From Hymenobacter citatus (lineage in GTDB: Bacteria > Bacteroidota > Bacteroidia > Cytophagales > Hymenobacteraceae): a stretch of DNA of 64,000 bases. The notes under the pieces are model-generated. The model made no database searches, was not told where the DNA came from, and worked only from the letters and a program-made list of their open reading frames with translations. The translations under genes and the position numbers were made by a program. Positions within the stretch are counted from its first letter, which is position 1; each line of letters begins with the position of its first letter. The DNA is taken from NCBI RefSeq assembly GCF_014333615.1, contig NZ_JACSCY010000015.1, forward strand, positions 1-64,000, in the 5' to 3' direction. Positions 62,558-64,000 of the stretch are shown here, in pieces.

Positions 62558-62714
62558 GTCGTTGGGTGCCGGTCCGATGCCGCAGGCGTCCGACCGGTAT
62601 CGTTGCGGATACCCGCGCCGCGTGGGTAGGCGGGCTGCAAACGTCAGCACGAAGCTCGTGCAACCTCAGCAACGATACCGGTCGGACGCCTGCGGCGTCG
62701 GACCGGCACCCGAC
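62558..62714. repeat. nested palindromic element (GGTCCGACGCC family)
   Basis: Arms 62558-62606 and 62669-62714 match except for a 3-base gap and one transition. Each arm contains GGTCCGAYGCCGCAGGCGTC, a hairpin in itself. Related to 59623-59847: same core and the shared loop piece ACGTCAGCACG. It lies between the converging receiver-Crp and SDR genes. Confidence 0.92.
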
Positions 62715-62742
62715 AGCGGAGGCGATTTACGTTACTAGCTGG

Positions 62743-63495
62743 TTATAAACTCACACCACCTGTCAGTTCGAGGCGCTGACCGTTGAGCCACTTCGCGTCT
62801 TCGGTGCACAGGAAAGCTACTACCCCGCCCACATCGTCGGGCAGGCCGGGGCGGCCGAGGGCAGTCATCTGGGTCACGTACGCCCGTATTTCCGGCGTAT
62901 CGGTCATGGCTCCGCCGCCGAAAATGGCACCCGGCGCTACCACGTTTACGGCAATGCCTCGCGCGCCCAGCTCTACGGCCAGGTAGCGCGTGAGCACATC
63001 CACTGCGCCCTTCATAATGGCGTACGCCGACGCGCCGGGGTAGGAAATCCGCGTGGTGGCCGACGACATATTGATGATGCGCCCGCCATCCTGAAGCAGC
63101 GGTAATGCCTTCTGCGTGAGGAAGAACACGCCTTTGAGGTGGATATTCAGCATCTAATCAAACTGCACCTCCGTGGTATCGGCGAAGGGCGCTTGCAGGC
63201 TGGTGCCGGCGTTGTTGATGAGAAAATCGAAGCGCGTGGTGCCAAAAGTGGCCTGCAACGTCTCCGGCAGTTTCGCGAAGAAGGCGTTGAAGCTGCTAAC
63301 GTCGGCGGTGTTGAGTTGCAGGGCCACGGCTTTGCGGCCGAGGGCTTCAATTTCGGCTACCACGGCGGCCGCATCGGCTTGCTGGCTGTGGTAGGTGAGC
63401 AGTACGTCGATGCCTTTTTGCGCCAGGCTCAGCGCAATGTTTTTGCCCAGGCCCCGGCTGCCACCGGTTACTAGAGCTATTTTGGAAGTTGTCAT
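62743..63495 (-). pseudogene. SDR family oxidoreductase broken by an in-frame TAG
   Basis: The intact reading would be 250 residues from ATG 63495: VTGGSRGLGKNIA (NAD(P) site), FLINNAGTS, then at codon 114 a TAG (63156-63154), then ATG CTG AAT at 63153 continuing HLKGVFFLTQ, MSSATT (Ser), YAIMK (YxxxK) and a normal C-terminus. Relatives have Glu here (FDEML...), so a single GAG to TAG change explains it. Both halves are otherwise intact and unshifted, so the event is recent, or the ATG after the stop allows restart. The second half alone lacks the cofactor site. Confidence 0.82.
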
Positions 63496-63587
63496 CTGAT
63501 GGAGTTGACGTGTTGAATAGAACACGACAAAGGTCCGGCAGCCACCCCTACCCCACTTTGCGCAAGGCAATCCGTTTTATGTAGAAA

Positions 63588-64000
63588 TCAAACCACTTCT
63601 GTACTCCGGAACGCGCCGGGCGCTACCAGCGTGTGGCGCTTAAAGAAATGAGAAAAGTGGGCGACGTCAGTAAAGCCCAGGCTATCGGCAATTTCCGCCA
63701 TCGTCCAGTGCGTTTGCCGCAGCAGGGTCTGCGCCTCCTGCGCAATGCGCGTCCCGAGCAGGTCGGTGGTGGTGCGGCCGGTGGTTTCCTTCAGCACTTT
63801 GTTGAGGTGGTTGACGTGCACGGCCAGGTGGTCGGCGTAGTCTTTGGCCGTGCGCAGACGGAGTTGCTGTTGTGGTGTTTCGAGCGGAAACTGCCGTTCC
63901 AACAGCTCCGCAAACAACGAGGTGAGGCGGGCCGCCGCACTATGCACGGGGTGCAGCGCGGTGGCCGGTTGCAGCTTCTGCCCCAGATGAATCAGCTCCA
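63588..64000 (-). CDS. AraC family transcriptional regulator (5' end beyond the window)
   Basis: At least 137 residues of C-terminal sequence; the frame is still open at 64000. The two helix-turn-helix motifs are seen in AVHVNHLNKVLKETTGRTTTDLL and HWTMAEIADSLGFTDVAHFSHFFKRHT. The sensor domain lies outside. It faces the same way as the SDR gene 92 bases downstream and may control it. Confidence 0.9.
   Translation of the reverse strand, partial: ELIHLGQKLQPATALHPVHSAAARLTSLFAELLERQFPLETPQQQLRLRTAKDYADHLAVHVNHLNKVLKETTGRTTTDLLGTRIAQEAQTLLRQTHWTMAEIADSLGFTDVAHFSHFFKRHTLVAPGAFRSTEVV

Noticed and set aside
1..64000. CRISPR array, tRNA or rRNA genes
   Set aside because: No regularly spaced direct repeats of CRISPR type and no rRNA or tRNA-like stretches were recognised on either strand by reading; a covariance-model search would settle small RNAs.

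Overview
The window looks like a chromosomal segment of a Hymenobacter-type member of the Bacteroidota (Cytophagales). The supports are: SusC/SusD with an ECF sigma factor and a FecR anti-sigma factor, an ABC permease fused to an M1 peptidase, a short NuoG, Bacteroidota promoter signals (TTTG or TTG, a gap of about 16-23 bases, then TAnnTTTG), and G+C-rich genes (roughly 57% by eye). The genus is inference; no rRNA or tRNA gene is present to confirm it.

Layout. 1-1600: an AT-rich patch with a possible IS3-family end, a foreign-looking membrane acyltransferase and a perfect 26-bp palindrome. 1625-5500: clpB, a small zeta-kinase/partner module, and a second, broken copy of the 3' end of clpB with its terminator. 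5500-12850: a GH1-like hydrolase with an RmlD-like reductase, a HupE/UreJ membrane protein, an M1 metallopeptidase, a lipoprotein and a PH-domain protein. 13000-22780 (minus): a compact polysaccharide utilisation locus reading sigma factor, FecR, SusC, SusD, then two GH30 hydrolases. 23095-28934: type II NADH dehydrogenase, an ArsR regulator, a thioredoxin-like ferredoxin, a YjjG-type nucleotidase and PruA. 29028-29590: a decayed Uma2 gene. 29751-45108: all subunits of respiratory complex I, nuoA to nuoN, split between nuoJ and nuoK by a reverse-strand ECF sigma factor and a small membrane protein. 45244-58832: a DEDD exonuclease, a DUF4394 lipoprotein, a small gene plus HNH nuclease pair, aspS, an ABC exporter with the permease-peptidase fusion, two small secreted proteins, YceI, TadA and superoxide dismutase. 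58900-64000: a thioredoxin-like protein between two related palindromic elements, a PAS histidine kinase overlapping a receiver-Crp regulator, an SDR gene broken by one stop codon, and the end of an AraC regulator.

The most unusual property is not a single gene. Long inverted repeats from many distinct families (arms mostly 25-48 nt; one 48-bp pair is perfect) fill the gaps between genes. They occupy six of the twelve junctions inside the complex I locus plus the gap after nuoN. In addition, the hexamer CTACCC/GGGTAG is strikingly frequent across the whole window. The duplicated, synonymously diverged clpB tail around the zeta module is the clearest trace of DNA acquisition.

Functional links: complex I, NDH-2 and PruA feed electrons to the respiratory chain; the sigma/FecR/SusCD/GH30 set is a self-regulated glycan import and digestion unit; the histidine kinase and receiver-Crp protein form a two-component pair, and SOD lies close by. 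All functions are from reading motifs and gene order; no database search was run.
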